NCBI RefSeq assembly: GCF_003600835.1 | Contig: NZ_NQYC01000002.1 | Coordinates: forward strand, 1-64,000 | Length of the DNA: 64,000 nt | Reading direction: 5' to 3' | DNA from: Bacillus sp. PK3_68 | GTDB taxonomy: Bacteria; Bacillota; Bacilli; Bacillales; Domibacillaceae | Shown here: piece after piece, positions 63,389-64,000 of the stretch | How the letters are laid out: the number at the start of each line of letters is the position of its first letter | Position numbering within the stretch: the first letter of the stretch is position 1 | The notes under the pieces: model-generated | The model's database searches: none | What the model was told of the DNA's origin: nothing | The model's input: the letters and a program-made list of their open reading frames with translations, nothing else | Program-made: the position numbers and the translations under genes

Positions 63389-64000
63389 AGTAGCTGAATA
63401 AAAAATAACCTTTAAAAATTCTTAGATTTAATTCACTTTTAAAGGTATAACGTATAAATGGATTGAAGTATTTAACTGCTTCAATATCATCGTTAAATAT
63501 GGCTTTAAGATCACGGTTGATAAGAAATCTTGTTAACCAGGATTTTTTTACCTTAGCTATACTTTATTACACAAAACTCTCAATCGTTCTATTTTGCCCC
63601 TTCACTTTTAAAACCCAGCTGCCTTCACATGAGAAGGTTAGCTGGGTTTCTTATTATTTTCTTAACTAGTTGTCAGAACGAATATTCATTTTTTATTCAT
63701 CTTTTTTCTATTTAATCTCATCTGTTAATTTGCCTTTTACACTTACCCGACCTGCAAAGTCAAATGTGTGGTTAAGGCTGATGACACAAGGGTTTCTGTG
63801 CACATCAATTTCGAAAAATCACACCGACTTTATATATAATTTTGCTCCTTGGAAGTCGATTTTTTTTAGCTATAATTTTTATTCAAAAAAGATTAAAGTT
63901 AATTAGTATGATCCCATCACCATCCCGACCCAATCGATCTAGTTTCATTAGCTGTTTTTGTTGAATGGAATAAAATCTTTTATCATGAAGCTTCTAGTAA
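63389..64000. other. Terminal non-coding stretch
   Basis: No gene is convincing on either strand. ACCTTTAAAA/TTTTAAAGGT around 63409-63447 could form a weak terminator for the chemotaxis gene, and a strong hairpin lies at 63611-63649. Confidence 0.45.
63611..63658 (+). terminator. Strong terminator hairpin
   Basis: AAACCCAGCT / AGCTGGGTTT with an inner CTTC/GAAG stem, followed by CTTATTATTTTCTT. No gene ends next to it; possibly the distal terminator of the chemotaxis transcript. Confidence 0.75.

Noticed and set aside
63463-63906. Short forward frames at the end of the window
   Set aside because: They cross a strong terminator hairpin, lack ribosome sites and have no recognisable domains.

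Overview
The window reads as a chromosomal segment of a low-GC Gram-positive, endospore-former-type bacterium of the Bacillaceae. The evidence is strong AGGAGG-type ribosome sites, frequent GTG/TTG starts, and recognisable Bacillus relatives: PaiA/PaiB, FadF, GbsA/GbsB/GbsR, an ISL3 transposase, and CcpA-like cre sites. No species can be named from the sequence alone. At least six otherwise intact genes are broken by one missing base in a mononucleotide run, mostly G. These look more like base-calling errors than real pseudogenes, and I annotate them as whole genes with a frameshift.

Layout. (1) 1-5 kb: a YczE-like membrane protein divergent from a MarR regulator with paired operators, a decayed paiAB pair, and a purine salvage pair (NCS2 permease, hpt) divergent from a LysR regulator. 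(2) 5.5-22 kb: a visibly more GC-rich fatty/organic acid beta-oxidation block. It holds fadF, a PAS-AAA sigma-54 activator, acyl-CoA dehydrogenase, MFS carrier, acyl-CoA ligase, hydroxyacyl-CoA dehydrogenase, etfBA, a second acyl-CoA dehydrogenase, two thiolases, two hot-dog thioesterases and enoyl-CoA hydratase. Good -24/-12 promoters precede fadF and the first dehydrogenase. (3) 22-30 kb: a decay zone with remnants of a thiolase, a thioesterase, an alpha/beta hydrolase and an ISL3 transposase, among a few intact genes (nitronate monooxygenase-like, enoyl-CoA hydratase, alpha/beta hydrolase, tandem-HTH MerR regulator).

(4) 30-50 kb: a selenocysteine and betaine-reductase island. It contains selA, a TetR regulator, a BCCT betaine carrier, the reductase operon grdI-grdH(Sec)-grdA(Sec)-trxB-grdC-trxA-grdA2(Sec), a decayed PhnD/PhnC-type ABC transporter, selD (itself Sec-containing), selB and tRNA-Sec. 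It continues with gbsB and gbsA (choline to glycine betaine) and gbsR. (5) 50-61 kb: a CHT1-like choline symporter, then a sulfur/selenium-flavoured cluster: a TusA-like/diiron ferritin fusion, an acyl-CoA dehydrogenase homologue without the usual catalytic Glu, a PhnD-like protein with no signal peptide, a TusA-like protein, DsrE-like, a TusA-OsmC fusion, MetE-like, LysR, YedE and YedF. (6) 61.7-63.4 kb: a methyl-accepting chemotaxis protein.

How it may work together (inference): choline is imported and oxidised to betaine by GbsB/GbsA, or betaine enters through the BCCT carrier. The selenoprotein betaine reductase would then give acetyl phosphate and trimethylamine, with reducing power from the thioredoxin pair. 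SelA/B/D and tRNA-Sec make the selenoproteins, and YedE/YedF with the TusA-like proteins may supply selenium. A 12-bp palindrome, TAATCNNGATTA, precedes the TetR gene (twice) and most transcription units of this island up to 56.5 kb. This suggests one dedicated regulon spanning carrier, reductase, selB, betaine synthesis and the TusA/diiron genes. No grdD (protein C alpha subunit) is visible in the window.
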